A DNA stretch of 28,169 nt, from assembly GCA_964452285.1 (NCBI GenBank), contig CAYVKW010000011.1:1-28169 (forward strand), read 5' to 3'. The DNA comes from JAUNST01 sp964452285. Lineage in GTDB: Bacteria > Patescibacteriota > Microgenomatia > UBA1400 > PJMF01. The notes below the pieces were generated by a model. That model worked only from the letters and a program-made list of their open reading frames with translations. It made no database searches and was not told the origin of the DNA. How positions within the stretch are numbered: the first letter of the stretch is position 1; each line of letters starts with the position of its first letter. Below, piece by piece: positions 9,201-16,798 of this stretch. Made by a program: the position numbers and the translations under genes.

Positions 9201-10247
9201 ACTTCAGGCAGCGCTGTAATTAATGGAGGTTACAATGGTGGTGGCAATGGTATTGATGAAAGTGACGGGACTACTTTAAGTGGTAATGAGACAGGCACTT
9301 CTGGTGGTGGAGCTACAGATATTCGTTTGTCTGATAGTGCTCTTACTGATAGGCTAATGGTTGCAGCTGGTGGTTCTGGTGCTTACAATCTTAATGGTAC
9401 TGCTTACAGTGGACAACCGGGAGGAACCTTGATTAGTAGCAATGCAGATAATACTTATTTTGCTACACAAACTTCAGGCAATGCTTTTGGTCAAGGTATA
9501 AACGGTGCCTACTTTACTCACGCTGGTGATTGGGGATCTTCTGGTGTCGGCGGCGGTTATTATGGAGGCACTAACTATAGTTATCCACCAAGCGCCTCTG
9601 GCGCCTATAATGTTAGTTCTGGCGGCTCTTCCTTCATTTCCGGCTACGCTGGTGTTAATGCCATTACTTCCTCTTCTTCTTTAACTCCTACCAATCAAAC
9701 TCTTCACTATTCCCATAAATACTTTATTGATGGTAAAATGCAAGCAGGTGTAAGAGAGGGTAACGGTCAAGCCAAAATTACTTATCTATCTAATGTTAAA
9801 CCAGCAAGAATAAATACAAAATTAAATAATGTGAGGTATATAAAAGATTGTGCTACTGGCAACTCTTCAGGAGATGGTTATGTTACTTGGGTGGAATTGC
9901 AAGCACTTGTAAATGGTATTAACGTAGCTTTTGAAAAAGATATCATTGATACTACTGAAAATGCCAATCCTAATACAAATCCTTACAACGTGATTACTGA
10001 CGGAATTATTGACATGAATAATCGTTGTAATGCAAACTCTGCATCTCAAACTTTGAATCGCTGTATTACTGTAGACCTTGGTCAAGTTTATAACCTTGAT
10101 GAAATTGCCGTTTGGCATTACTGGACTGACGGTAGAACTTATTATAACAATGTTACTTCTGTTTCTGCCGACAATTCTACTTGGACCAATGTTATTACTA
10201 CCACAGAACCAGAAACCGCCAACGGCAAAAGAGTCAGTGCTTATTGA
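6297..10247 (+). CDS. Giant secreted mosaic protein: glycine-rich repeats, Ig-like segments, ALK/LTK-type Gly-rich and discoidin-like domains
   Basis: A 1316-aa surface or secreted protein, probably adhesive or polymer-binding; function is inferred from architecture only. Residues 1-58 are an unusual polar N-terminal extension with several Cys and His; about 59-79 form a signal-like hydrophobic segment ending in STFA. Two glycine-rich blocks (121-314 and 356-550) are nearly identical. Residues about 551-850 look like Ig-like or Big-type segments with DTTAP and DRTPP junctions. A linker APIGTVIKVNNLFFVKA (about 853-869) precedes a second glycine-rich domain (about 885-1140) with TFTAPYSGWYQIEAWGAQGG and GGGATDIRLSD, the pattern of the ALK/LTK glycine-rich family. 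The end (about 1166-1316) has discoidin-like features: VTWVELQALVNG, ITDG, CITVDLGQVYNLDEIAVWHYW. The ATG has a good Shine-Dalgarno. The gene ends two bases from the convergent YgjP gene. Confidence 0.85.
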   Translation: MKLADKTGLLNWKDCLINRQNRCHKHNVLSSAYNCFNSSSFFFTLETVKRELTGYFLKLAKVAVLALVFFLISSSSTFAITMTDFGTYTGSYAFIDDGSNNWRIKFLSSGTFTPSSTIIIDVFLVGGGGGGSAGSSETSEGSGGGGGYTTYAKVRLYANTAYQIVIGAGGAGSTYYANRGSSGGSTTAFGISATGGGGGTTREGGNGGSGGAAWVGIGGSNGSDSNTRRPTHGLGQETTTYEFGETGSTLYAGGGGANGAGGAGGGGGTYGTDVSPYYGAGQNGTPNTGGGGGGGNSQKNSYGGNGGSGIVVMRNSKVTSYLYSGQSIFNQTNQQYKIKFLTSGTLILLNSNWPADVFLVGGGGGGSAGSSETSEGSGGGGGYTTYAKVRLYANTAYQIVIGAGGAGSTYYANRGSSGGSTTAFGISATGGGGGTTREGGNGGSGGAAWVGIGGSNGGNGSAYESMQAGLGQGGTTYEFRDSSLTLYAGGGGANGAGGAGGGGGTYGTDTSPYYGVGQNGTPNTGGGGGGGNSQKSSYGGNGGSGIVVMRVTDTTAPSHGTFQDANPRYFNTASGGTFRVHTAGAVDNFSGVAGTYLWVSTDLNSSGWANSWNILSQQKMNYWNDAGSSWYDVPVTVEGKYLIHTNVVDNAGNWIWNGPVEFVYIDRTPPVCGSWSSSVTGNTATMTLSSSTDALSGIATAGGTCTVTTHGGTCTVTISDNASNTTVCTSPIAVLDTSAPTGGSISYSTGPITKSNQVFAITVNDGSDDTGINISSRQLLRAEASYINGTCGTFSNYYPVPYTGTYPNITNTSFHVDRCYKYAWSVSDTANNNVIYNSSTIITTSSNTISLSKAPIGTVIKVNNLFFVKANTTGLLLSLQPYNYSYSSTFSYTGSSQTFTAPYSGWYQIEAWGAQGGALDIYSSSNNGGKGAYTNGSIYLQKDSQLTIYVGGAGTTITSPGSLVGLSNTSGSAVINGGYNGGGNGIDESDGTTLSGNETGTSGGGATDIRLSDSALTDRLMVAAGGSGAYNLNGTAYSGQPGGTLISSNADNTYFATQTSGNAFGQGINGAYFTHAGDWGSSGVGGGYYGGTNYSYPPSASGAYNVSSGGSSFISGYAGVNAITSSSSLTPTNQTLHYSHKYFIDGKMQAGVREGNGQAKITYLSNVKPARINTKLNNVRYIKDCATGNSSGDGYVTWVELQALVNGINVAFEKDIIDTTENANPNTNPYNVITDGIIDMNNRCNANSASQTLNRCITVDLGQVYNLDEIAVWHYWTDGRTYYNNVTSVSADNSTWTNVITTTEPETANGKRVSAY
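6657..7237 (+). repeat. Glycine-rich block, copy 1
   Basis: The first 306 bases (6657-6962) are identical by eye to 7362-7667. A middle patch (6963-7040) differs, and the last part (7041-7237) matches 7749-7945 with about 13 substitutions. Encodes GGGGGG-type runs ending in GGSGIVVMR. Confidence 0.95.
7362..7945 (+). repeat. Glycine-rich block, copy 2
   Basis: Direct in-frame duplicate of 6657-7237, offset by 705 bases in the first part and 708 after a three-base difference in the variable middle (7668-7748). Confidence 0.95.
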
Positions 10248-10249
10248 AT

Positions 10250-10927
10250 TTATGATTTAAGGGCGCGGCGGTGGGCTTGATAGCGGCCATCATATTTGGC
10301 GACTAGAGCCCAAAACGCCGCGCTGTGATCCAAGTGTACCAAATGAGCAAGCTCGTGAATAATAACATAGTCAATTACTTCAGGTGGGTAATGAACGAGG
10401 TTGTAATTAAAATTGAGATTGCCTAAAGAAGAACAACTGCCCCAACGGCTGGCTTGGTCTTTGATAATAATACGACCAAGTGGCTTTTTAATTTGCATTT
10501 TTTGATGCAAGATAGGAGTGCGTTCTTGGATGTAGGAATTGATAGTTTGGCGGAGAAACTTTTCCAATTTATTTGTTTCTTGAAGAGAAAGTGAAGAATC
10601 GGTTTTGGGATGAAGTAAATAATGGCTATTGTTGTAAAGAAGCTGATGATTATTAATGATAAAACCGATGGCTAAATCTGGATGGTAAGTAAAAACGAGT
10701 TGGTAGTTTTGACCAAAAATGGCGATAGAACTGTTTTGAGCTAGCTGTTTTTGGCGAAGAATGTTTTGTTTGTTTAAAATCCAACTTTCGTGCTCGTCAA
10801 TAAAACGATTAATGATAAATTGAGGAGTGAGAGAAGGCGCGCTCACGATGAGTTGACCGTTTTTATTTAAACGGAGACGAAGTGAGCGCGCTGACCATGA
10901 TTTTTTGAGCTGATAAGGTAAAGTCAT
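10250..10927 (-). CDS. YgjP/SprT-like zinc metallopeptidase (DUF45)
   Basis: A 225-aa protein of the YgjP family (PF01863, gluzincin-like fold). It shows the family signature IKDQASRWGSCSS (155-167), then GNLNFNYNLVHYPPEVIDYVIIHELAH, with the HELAH zinc motif at 191-195 and a third ligand in LDHSAAFW (His 201). Length is typical. Substrates are not established for this family. I prefer ATG 10927 to the TTG at 10942, since family members begin close to this point. It faces the large surface protein gene tail to tail with a two-base gap and no terminator between them. A short spacer separates it from the upstream ferredoxin gene, so the two may share a transcript. Confidence 0.92.
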   Translation of the reverse strand: MTLPYQLKKSWSARSLRLRLNKNGQLIVSAPSLTPQFIINRFIDEHESWILNKQNILRQKQLAQNSSIAIFGQNYQLVFTYHPDLAIGFIINNHQLLYNNSHYLLHPKTDSSLSLQETNKLEKFLRQTINSYIQERTPILHQKMQIKKPLGRIIIKDQASRWGSCSSLGNLNFNYNLVHYPPEVIDYVIIHELAHLVHLDHSAAFWALVAKYDGRYQAHRRALKS

Positions 10928-10965
10928 AAAACAGGCGAGCAATATCTAGACGTAAAAGAGAAAAA

Positions 10966-11208
10966 TTAGGCGGTGGTCTCTACTTTAATAGCACTGCCGC
11001 AACAAGCACTTTCGAGAATTTCTGGAACATCTTCATCTTGGCAAATTCTAAAAAAACAACCTGTTTCTTGACCGTCGATGACTTCTGGTTGACCATTGAT
11101 TAAATGAGCTAAACCGGTCTGTTCATCGACTTGAAAGAGTTTGGGAGCTAAACCGACGCAAGCCATGCAACCAAGACATTTACTTGGATCATGAATAACT
11201 TTTTTCAT
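10966..11208 (-). CDS. Single-cluster [4Fe-4S] ferredoxin
   Basis: An 80-aa electron carrier. Cys 11, 14 and 17 (CLGCMAC) plus a C-terminal Cys in ESACCGSAI (69/70) fit a one-cluster ferredoxin; the Cys before Pro that would serve a second cluster is Ala here (GLAPKLF), as in other monocluster ferredoxins. Extra Cys at 51, 56 and one of 69/70 are of unknown use. The reading frame continues far upstream, but the ATG at 11208 is chosen because AAAGG lies about ten bases before it and the protein then starts in the usual place. Partner enzymes are not in this window. It is transcribed divergently from the CMP-kinase-like gene. Confidence 0.9.
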   Translation of the reverse strand: MKKVIHDPSKCLGCMACVGLAPKLFQVDEQTGLAHLINGQPEVIDGQETGCFFRICQDEDVPEILESACCGSAIKVETTA

Positions 11209-11231
11209 TAAAGCCTTTCTTTTACTTGTGA

Positions 11232-11256
11232 TATAATTCCTTAATAAGTAATTATA
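11232..11256. promoter_or_regulatory. Divergent promoter pair (ferredoxin / CMP-kinase-like gene)
   Basis: Plus-strand TATAAT at 11232-11237 and minus-strand TATAAT at 11256-11251, only 13 bases apart. Both predicted starts fall near 11244, giving leaders of about 35 bases on each side. -35 boxes are poor. The two polymerases would compete for the same DNA. Confidence 0.5.
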
Positions 11257-11278
11257 CCTCAAAAATGGAAAGGTACTT

Positions 11279-11932
11279 ATGGTAAATGTAGAAATTAATG
11301 ATGATGTGCAGGGTTTTAAATACAAGAACATTGCTATTTCTGGTTTACCTGGCTGCGGTTCGACGACTTTACTAAATGGCCTAAAAGAAGAATTGGAATT
11401 CATGGGTTGGAGAGGTTTTTCCGGCGGAGAATTTATGCGCGCCTATGCCACGGAAAAAGGTTTATGGGATGAGCACAATGATGAACATCATAATGCGACG
11501 GTGTATAGTGACGATTTTGATCGAGAAGTGGATTTTGGGATGAGAGAAAAACTAGATAGTGAAGAAGAATGGATTATTGAATCGTGGTTGGCTGGTTTTA
11601 TGGCACAAGGAGTACCTGGAACTTTGAAAATTCTAATGATTTGTAGCAGTGACGCGGTCAGAATTGATCGAGTGATGAATAGAGATGACATTAGTGTGGA
11701 AACGGCTAAAAAGAATACCTTGGAGCGTTATCGTAAAAACTTGGAAAAATGGTCGCGCATGTATGAAAAAGAATGGCAAAAATGGGTCATCGAACCAGGA
11801 AAAGCTTCATTGACAGAACCAATCAATTTTTGGAAACCAGAACTTTATGATTTAGTGATTGACACTTATGGCTTAACTCAAGAAGAAGGTTTAAGAACAG
11901 CTTTGCGGGTGCTTAAAGGTGAAAGAAATTAA
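11279..11932 (+). CDS. Cytidylate kinase-like P-loop kinase
   Basis: A 217-aa P-loop NTPase of the cytidylate-kinase-like group, probably phosphorylating CMP/dCMP or a related nucleotide. The P-loop is GLPGCGSTT (22-30). It is followed by GFSGGEFMR, DDFDREVDFGMREKL and a WIIESWLAGFM strand, an order resembling archaeal-type CMP kinases (GEIFR, DREID, EGRLAG) more than the usual bacterial Cmk. RVMNRDDIS and TLERYRKNLEKWSRMY provide the lid-like basic residues. GGAAAGG-like purines (11267-11273) lie five bases before the ATG. TIM follows after 38 bases, probably in one operon. Substrate is inferred; an unrelated nucleotide kinase role is possible. Confidence 0.75.
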   Translation: MVNVEINDDVQGFKYKNIAISGLPGCGSTTLLNGLKEELEFMGWRGFSGGEFMRAYATEKGLWDEHNDEHHNATVYSDDFDREVDFGMREKLDSEEEWIIESWLAGFMAQGVPGTLKILMICSSDAVRIDRVMNRDDISVETAKKNTLERYRKNLEKWSRMYEKEWQKWVIEPGKASLTEPINFWKPELYDLVIDTYGLTQEEGLRTALRVLKGERN

Positions 11933-11970
11933 AAATAAAGAGTAGTAGGAGTAAAAAAGGACGATTGATA

Positions 11971-12648
11971 ATGACAAAAAAATATTTAATTGGTAATTGG
12001 AAAGCTAATTTGAATTTAGCGGAAGTAGAGCAATTTGTGCAAGATTGGCGCAATCAGGACTATCAAAAAGAAGAAGATAAGGTGGTGGCGATTGCGGTGC
12101 CGGCAATTTTTTATGCTTATCTATATGAAAAGAAACCGGATTTTTCGGTGGCATTGCAGGATATAAGTATTTTTGCAGAAAATGGCACGCATACCGGTGA
12201 AGTGACGGCAGAAAATTTAAAGGGTATTGAGCCAGAATTTGCAGTCATTGGCCACAGTGAGAGAAGAGCGCAGTTTGGAGAAACTAATGAAGTGATTTGG
12301 CATAAAGCACAAAATTTAATTCGAATTGGTACGAAACCGATTATTTGTGTAGATTTGGACCAAATTCAAGAAATGGCACATTTATTGGAAAAAACGCCAA
12401 CGGATAAATATATTATTGCCTATGAACCACTAGATGCGATTGGATCAGGAAAAAATTTGCAAGGTGAGTTGTTGCGCGAAAATTTTGCTTTTTTGCGCAA
12501 AATTTTCGCGCCTGGAGTACCAATTCTCTATGGTGGAAGTGTCAAAGGAGTAAATGCGGCCGAATATAGCGAAGTTGCTGATGGCTTATTGGTGGGAGGA
12601 GCTTCTTTGAAAGCGGAAACTTGGATGGAAGTAGTGAAAAACTTTTAG
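11971..12648 (+). CDS. tpiA: Triosephosphate isomerase, short and divergent
   Basis: Interconverts dihydroxyacetone phosphate and glyceraldehyde 3-phosphate in glycolysis. At 225 aa it is about 25 residues shorter than usual. Catalytic residues are present: Asn 9 and Lys 11 (IGNWKAN), His 95 (IGHSERR), Glu 152 (AYEP), and the phosphate-binding GGS (188-190) and GG (209-210). Odd features: the loop-6 hinge reads PLD in place of the usual PVW, and the region normally written C-x-G-E reads CVDLD. ATG 11971 is chosen over the TTG at 11965 because AAGGA at about 11958 is well spaced. It sits behind the kinase gene and ends 14 bases from the convergent sugar transferase gene. Confidence 0.93.
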   Translation: MTKKYLIGNWKANLNLAEVEQFVQDWRNQDYQKEEDKVVAIAVPAIFYAYLYEKKPDFSVALQDISIFAENGTHTGEVTAENLKGIEPEFAVIGHSERRAQFGETNEVIWHKAQNLIRIGTKPIICVDLDQIQEMAHLLEKTPTDKYIIAYEPLDAIGSGKNLQGELLRENFAFLRKIFAPGVPILYGGSVKGVNAAEYSEVADGLLVGGASLKAETWMEVVKNF

Positions 12649-12662
12649 TTTTCAAATTGCTT

Positions 12663-13298
12663 TTACCATTTGGAAAGCATAGCGTGAGGAGTTTTGAGAA
12701 TGATTTTGCAATCATCCCAAAGTGATTGACTACGTGCATATTCAGCGTCTAAACGAGCGCGGGTTTTGAAAGGAATTTCATTGCGACCGCTGACTTGCCA
12801 AGGGCCAGTAATACCTGGCTTAACAGAAATAATATCCTTGATATATTGGCGAGTTTCAGGATAACGACTGGTTTGCTCTTCAAGCTCTGTTTTTAAGTAG
12901 GCTCGTGGTCCGACCATACTCATTTCTCCTTTAAGAACATTCCAAACTTGGGGGAATTCATCAATAGTAAAGGCTCGTAAAAATTTGCCGAGTTTGGTGA
13001 TGCGAGGATCTTCTGAAGCCTTGATTTTCCAATCGCCTTGTTTGAATTTATGCAGCAATTCGTTATTGTTTTGATGCAAAATTTGGTCAGCGTTTTGGAC
13101 CATAGAGCGAAATTTCCAAAGATAAAATTCGTTGCCATTAAGTCCAATCCGTTTATGTTTGAAGAAAATGGGAAAACCAGAGTCGATAAAAATTGCAATC
13201 GGGACGACAATCCAAGCGGGAATGAATAAAATCATGAGGATGCTGGCAATAATAATGTCTAAAAGACGTTTTTGAAAACGATAAGCGGAATTTTGCAT
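12663..13298 (-). CDS. Polyprenyl-phosphate sugar-1-phosphate transferase
   Basis: Starts a surface polysaccharide by moving a sugar-1-phosphate onto undecaprenyl phosphate at the inner face of the membrane. The 211-aa protein is the minimal catalytic form: one N-terminal re-entrant hydrophobic segment (about 11-38), KRIGLNGNEFYLWKFRSM (49-66), DPRITKLGKFLR (97-108), the catalytic Asp-Glu of TIDEFPQVWNVLKGEMSMVGPR (111-132) and KPGITGPWQVSGRN (160-173). The sugar specificity cannot be read from sequence; ManC next door suggests a GDP-sugar pathway but these enzymes normally use UDP-sugars. It lies five bases after manC, without a visible Shine-Dalgarno, as the last gene of a four-gene operon. 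Confidence 0.93.
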   Translation of the reverse strand: MQNSAYRFQKRLLDIIIASILMILFIPAWIVVPIAIFIDSGFPIFFKHKRIGLNGNEFYLWKFRSMVQNADQILHQNNNELLHKFKQGDWKIKASEDPRITKLGKFLRAFTIDEFPQVWNVLKGEMSMVGPRAYLKTELEEQTSRYPETRQYIKDIISVKPGITGPWQVSGRNEIPFKTRARLDAEYARSQSLWDDCKIILKTPHAMLSKW

Positions 13299-13303
13299 AA
13301 ATT

Positions 13304-14431
13304 TTATAAATATTGAGACTTCTTTTTACTTTTGAGCTCTTCCACGATTTTCTTAACTTCTTGGCTACGCTCTTTTTTAGCAACAAGTAAAATCTCATCA
13401 GTGTCAACGATAACTAAGTCGTCAACACCCAAAAGTGCCACTAAGCGCTCTTTGGAACAAGAAACTAAGTTTTTGCGGCTATCAAAGGCAATAAAGTCAG
13501 CTTGAGGTTTTTCGTTTTCATTGAGGACGTTGTCGTTATGATCTTTATTGCCTAAATCATAAGCGACTTGCCAATCGCCGACGTCTGACCAACCAAAGTT
13601 GCCTGGTAAAAGGAGAAGATTGGTGGCTTTTTCAGAAATAGCATAATCAATAGAAATGCCGGTGTTTTTAGTGTAAATATCTGGCAAAACTTGATTAAAT
13701 TTGATCAAACTGGTTTCCAACAAGCTGGCCGCTGTGCGCCAAATAGCTGGCGCATGATCTTTGAAAGCTTTGATTAAAGCTTGGCTAGACCAGACATACA
13801 TATTGGCATTCCAAAAGTATTTACCGGTGGCAATAAAAGCGGCAGCGGTGGTAGCATTGGGTTTTTCGGTGAAATTTTCTACTTTGAAAACGGGCAAATC
13901 TTTGTGAATGCGGCCAATTTCTTCGCCAATACGGATATAGCCAAAACCGGTTTCTGGCCGCGTGGGTGAAATACCAACAGTCAAAAGAGCATCTTTCTCT
14001 TGAGCTAAAGTGGCGGCAGCATTCATGACTCGAGTGAATTCTGGTAAGTCTTGGACATAATGATCGGAAGCGCTGTTAATAACCACAGCTTGTGGATCTT
14101 TGGCATGAGCAAAAAGAGCGCCAACTAACATGGCTAAAGCAGTATCTTTTTTCTCTGGTTCTAGAATAATATTTTCGGTTTTGGCTTGAGGTAGTTGAGC
14201 TTGAACTGTAGCTAAATGAGCTTTGTTGGTGACAATGATAATGCGTTCCCAAGGTGCGAGCAATAAAGCTCGCTCAGCGGTAAGTTGAAGCATGGTTTGA
14301 TTGCCAATGATTTGTAGAAATTGCTTAGGACAAGCTTGACGCGAGCGTGGCCATAAACGGGTCCCACCGCCGCCAGCTAAAATGACAACATAGTTATGCG
14401 GATCAAATTGCGTTTTTTGTTTTTTGTTCAT
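13304..14431 (-). CDS. manC: Mannose-1-phosphate guanylyltransferase
   Basis: Makes GDP-mannose from mannose 1-phosphate and GTP. The 375-aa protein has the nucleotide-binding GGGGTRLWPRSR (20-31) with the following PKQF, the EP.KKDTA signature, the SDHY metal-binding motif, GYIRIG and VENFTEKP, and FWNANMYVW. This is the single-domain form, without the C-terminal phosphomannose isomerase domain of longer ManC/AlgA proteins. AAAGGA precedes the ATG by a good distance, and the stop of the upstream GT4 gene lies one base before it. Mannose 1-phosphate could come from the phosphomutase at 20348-21778. Confidence 0.94.
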   Translation of the reverse strand: MNKKQKTQFDPHNYVVILAGGGGTRLWPRSRQACPKQFLQIIGNQTMLQLTAERALLLAPWERIIIVTNKAHLATVQAQLPQAKTENIILEPEKKDTALAMLVGALFAHAKDPQAVVINSASDHYVQDLPEFTRVMNAAATLAQEKDALLTVGISPTRPETGFGYIRIGEEIGRIHKDLPVFKVENFTEKPNATTAAAFIATGKYFWNANMYVWSSQALIKAFKDHAPAIWRTAASLLETSLIKFNQVLPDIYTKNTGISIDYAISEKATNLLLLPGNFGWSDVGDWQVAYDLGNKDHNDNVLNENEKPQADFIAFDSRKNLVSCSKERLVALLGVDDLVIVDTDEILLVAKKERSQEVKKIVEELKSKKKSQYL

Positions 14432-14432
14432 A

Positions 14433-15590
14433 TTATTCCTTTTCTTTGATCAAATTTGTCATCCGAGAAATAAATTCTTGAGTGAGGTCAAGTTGACAAA
14501 GAGGTGGTCTAAGCCATTGAGGGGGTTGTTTTTGGCGATGCCAAGTGGTGCAAAAATCATTTAATGCTTGCACTAATGATTTTTGCGTGTTGTCCTTGAT
14601 GGGCCAAAAGTTAACCTGTGGTTGCAAAAGCTCGGTGGCACCGCTTTTATGATGAGCGATAACCCAAGTTTGAGCTTGATTTGCCTCCAGAATGTTGAGA
14701 CCAAAGTCCTCTTCGCCAGGAGCGATAAGGGCGATAGCTTTATTATAACAGCTGTTAAGAGTTTTTTGATCAACATTTCCCAAAAATTCAATTAAATGGG
14801 CAAAACGATGACTTCTGGCTAAATGATGTAACTTTTCTGCTTCTGGGCCAGTGCCAACAATTTTGAGTGGTAATTTGAGCTTAAGACAAGCCTTAATGGC
14901 TAAATCGAGGCTTTTATAATTAACCAGTCTGGCGACGCAAAGGAAAAAATTGTCTTTATCGGATTCCGGATTAGGTGTACACGTTTTTGAAGTAGAAAAA
15001 CGCGCGCTGACTTTTTTATGATTGTCTAGGAGAGGCGGATAAATAATGGCGTCAGGGGTGCGGTGATAATAGCGTTGAGAACGACTGGCGACCAATTGAG
15101 ATAAAACGATGAGCTTATCTGGCCGCCAAATAGCAGTTTGTTCCCAATTTTTCAAATAACGATTAATTGGTTGAGTGAGCCAGTTAAGTAAAGGTGAGCG
15201 ATATTTCTCTGGATGCGAATAAAGGAAACGAGTGGGAGTGAGAAGATAACAGAAGTGTTTTTGAGCGGGAGTGGTGAGGACACCTTTGGCGGCAAAACTA
15301 CAAACGCTAATAACAAGATCGTAAGACTGAAGATCGAAACGCTCGAAGGCGAAAGGCATAAAAAGCGCGAGTAAAGCTTTCTTCTTTTTAAGAACGGTGG
15401 GAGCATGTTGTAAAAAACTAGTTTTGACCACTGTGAATTGTTTAAGCCAAGAAACTTGGGTAAAGTCAGCGAAGGAAGTGAAAAGATGAGCTTGAGGGTA
15501 AATTTTTTTGAGGGTGAGGAGGACTTTCTCAGCTCCACCATAATTGGTATCAGCCCAATCGTAGATGAAAGCAACACGAAGTTTGGTCAT
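14433..15590 (-). CDS. GT4-family glycosyltransferase
   Basis: A 385-aa GT-B glycosyltransferase, likely cytoplasmic or membrane-peripheral, adding a sugar to the lipid-linked polysaccharide. N-terminal FIYDWADTNYGGAEKVL (8-24) carries the glycine loop; the donor site has the E-x7-E pattern in EEDFGLNILE (Glu 294 and 302). The sequence CYLLTPTRFLYSH is shared with WbaZ-type mannosyltransferases, which fits the ManC neighbour, but the donor is inferred. ATG 15590 is chosen: it overlaps the upstream gene's stop by four bases (ATGA), a usual coupling arrangement, whereas the longer frame to 15680 would cut deep into that gene. Confidence 0.88.
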   Translation of the reverse strand: MTKLRVAFIYDWADTNYGGAEKVLLTLKKIYPQAHLFTSFADFTQVSWLKQFTVVKTSFLQHAPTVLKKKKALLALFMPFAFERFDLQSYDLVISVCSFAAKGVLTTPAQKHFCYLLTPTRFLYSHPEKYRSPLLNWLTQPINRYLKNWEQTAIWRPDKLIVLSQLVASRSQRYYHRTPDAIIYPPLLDNHKKVSARFSTSKTCTPNPESDKDNFFLCVARLVNYKSLDLAIKACLKLKLPLKIVGTGPEAEKLHHLARSHRFAHLIEFLGNVDQKTLNSCYNKAIALIAPGEEDFGLNILEANQAQTWVIAHHKSGATELLQPQVNFWPIKDNTQKSLVQALNDFCTTWHRQKQPPQWLRPPLCQLDLTQEFISRMTNLIKEKE

Positions 15591-16756
15591 GATAAGGCCT
15601 GTTGATAAACTTGGATAACGGCAGCGGTCATGGTCTGCCAAGAATAACGAGAAGCTTGACGAGTGGCGAGACGCTGCCAAGAAGGGTTGGCTTTGAGAGA
15701 GGCAGATTTTTTAACGGCGGTTAAAAAATCTGCCTGGTCGTAAGGATCAAAAGCAGTGAAAACTGAGCCGTAAATTTCGTGGAAAACGGGAATATCACTG
15801 GCAATAACAGGTGTACCAGAAAGAAGAGCTTCGACACCAGTGAGACCAAAACCTTCTGAAAGAGACGGCTGGACTAAAGCTTGAGCTTGTTGATAAAGAA
15901 ATTGTAATTGTTGATCGCTGACTTGACCTAAAAAAGTGACTTGTGATTGAAGGTGAAGCTGTTTAATAAAAGTCTCGGTTTTTTGCCAGAAAGCATCGCG
16001 CGCGCTGACGATGACAAGATGTAAAGACGGTTCTTGAGTAAGCGCGCGCAAAACTAAATCAACATTTTTGTGTGGATAAAGATTGCCGACATAGAGCAAA
16101 AACTGGGAAGGTAAAGGAATTTTAAAAGTCGGAGTTCTAAGTAAAGGTGGAAAATGACCGACACCATTGTAAATTAGGTGGGTTTTTGCCGCAGCACGTG
16201 GATAGAAACGAAGTAAAGTTTTTTTGACGTTTTGACTAATAACAATGATTGAGCGTGATTTTTTAATTACATGATTGGTTAAAAAACGATAAGCATAATA
16301 CTTGAAATAATATTGCCAAGGTGCGAGAGTAGTGACAGCCAAACCTTTTTTTTCGTGCCAAAGCAAATCGTGGATAGTGAGCACGTATTTTTGCGAGCCG
16401 AGGCAATAAGGAGCATTAAAGTGTGGAATGTGCAAAAGATCGAGTTTTTCTTGAGCAAAAAGAGCGGGCAGTTTGATTTGCTCGGCGAAAGAATAGTGGC
16501 GAATAGGAGTGTAGACAAGCTTGATTTTTTGCAGGATGTCTTGAGCTTTAATATTGCGGTCAGCAGCGAGTGTGGGTAGTAAAGCAATGATTTCGCTCCA
16601 CTGACTTTTGTCATGAAAAAAATACACTAAACGGTAATTATCGGGCACTGTAAAAGGAAGACGCAGGGCAAGATTGTTGATATAACGCCCTAAACCGGCA
16701 TTTTTGCGGCCGGCGAGACGAGCGTCTAAACCAATCGTAATAATTTTTTCTGCCAT
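15587..16756 (-). CDS. GT4-family glycosyltransferase, first gene of the polysaccharide operon
   Basis: A 389-aa GT-B enzyme with N-terminal GLDARLAGRKNAGLGRYINNLA (9-30), the typical start of WbdB/MtfB-like mannosyltransferases, a central VGNLYPHKNVDLVLRAL, and donor-site SEGFGLTGVEALLSGTPVI with the E-x7-E pair. It probably extends a polyprenyl-linked glycan using GDP-mannose or a similar donor (inferred). It opens a minus-strand operon (GT4, GT4, manC, sugar transferase) with gaps of -4, +1 and +5 bases. TATAAT at 16788-16783 lies 26 bases before its ATG; no Shine-Dalgarno is evident. Confidence 0.88.
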   Translation of the reverse strand: MAEKIITIGLDARLAGRKNAGLGRYINNLALRLPFTVPDNYRLVYFFHDKSQWSEIIALLPTLAADRNIKAQDILQKIKLVYTPIRHYSFAEQIKLPALFAQEKLDLLHIPHFNAPYCLGSQKYVLTIHDLLWHEKKGLAVTTLAPWQYYFKYYAYRFLTNHVIKKSRSIIVISQNVKKTLLRFYPRAAAKTHLIYNGVGHFPPLLRTPTFKIPLPSQFLLYVGNLYPHKNVDLVLRALTQEPSLHLVIVSARDAFWQKTETFIKQLHLQSQVTFLGQVSDQQLQFLYQQAQALVQPSLSEGFGLTGVEALLSGTPVIASDIPVFHEIYGSVFTAFDPYDQADFLTAVKKSASLKANPSWQRLATRQASRYSWQTMTAAVIQVYQQALS

Positions 16757-16782
16757 AATTTAGCTTAATTAATAATAATGGT

Positions 16783-16788
16783 ATTATA
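16783..16788 (-). promoter_or_regulatory. -10 element of the polysaccharide operon
   Basis: Perfect minus-strand TATAAT in the 42-base gap between comM and the first GT4 gene. No good -35 box is visible. Predicted leader is about 20 bases. Confidence 0.45.
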
Positions 16789-16798
16789 CCGAACTTTT

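Noticed and set aside
10160..10260. Possible frameshift truncating the discoidin-like end of the giant protein
   Set aside because: The alternative frames after the stop close at once, and the domain already has about 150 residues, a normal size.
15591..15680. Longer start for the GT4 gene at 14433
   Set aside because: The added 30 residues do not resemble a GT4 N-terminus and overlap the preceding gene; the ATGA-coupled ATG fits better.
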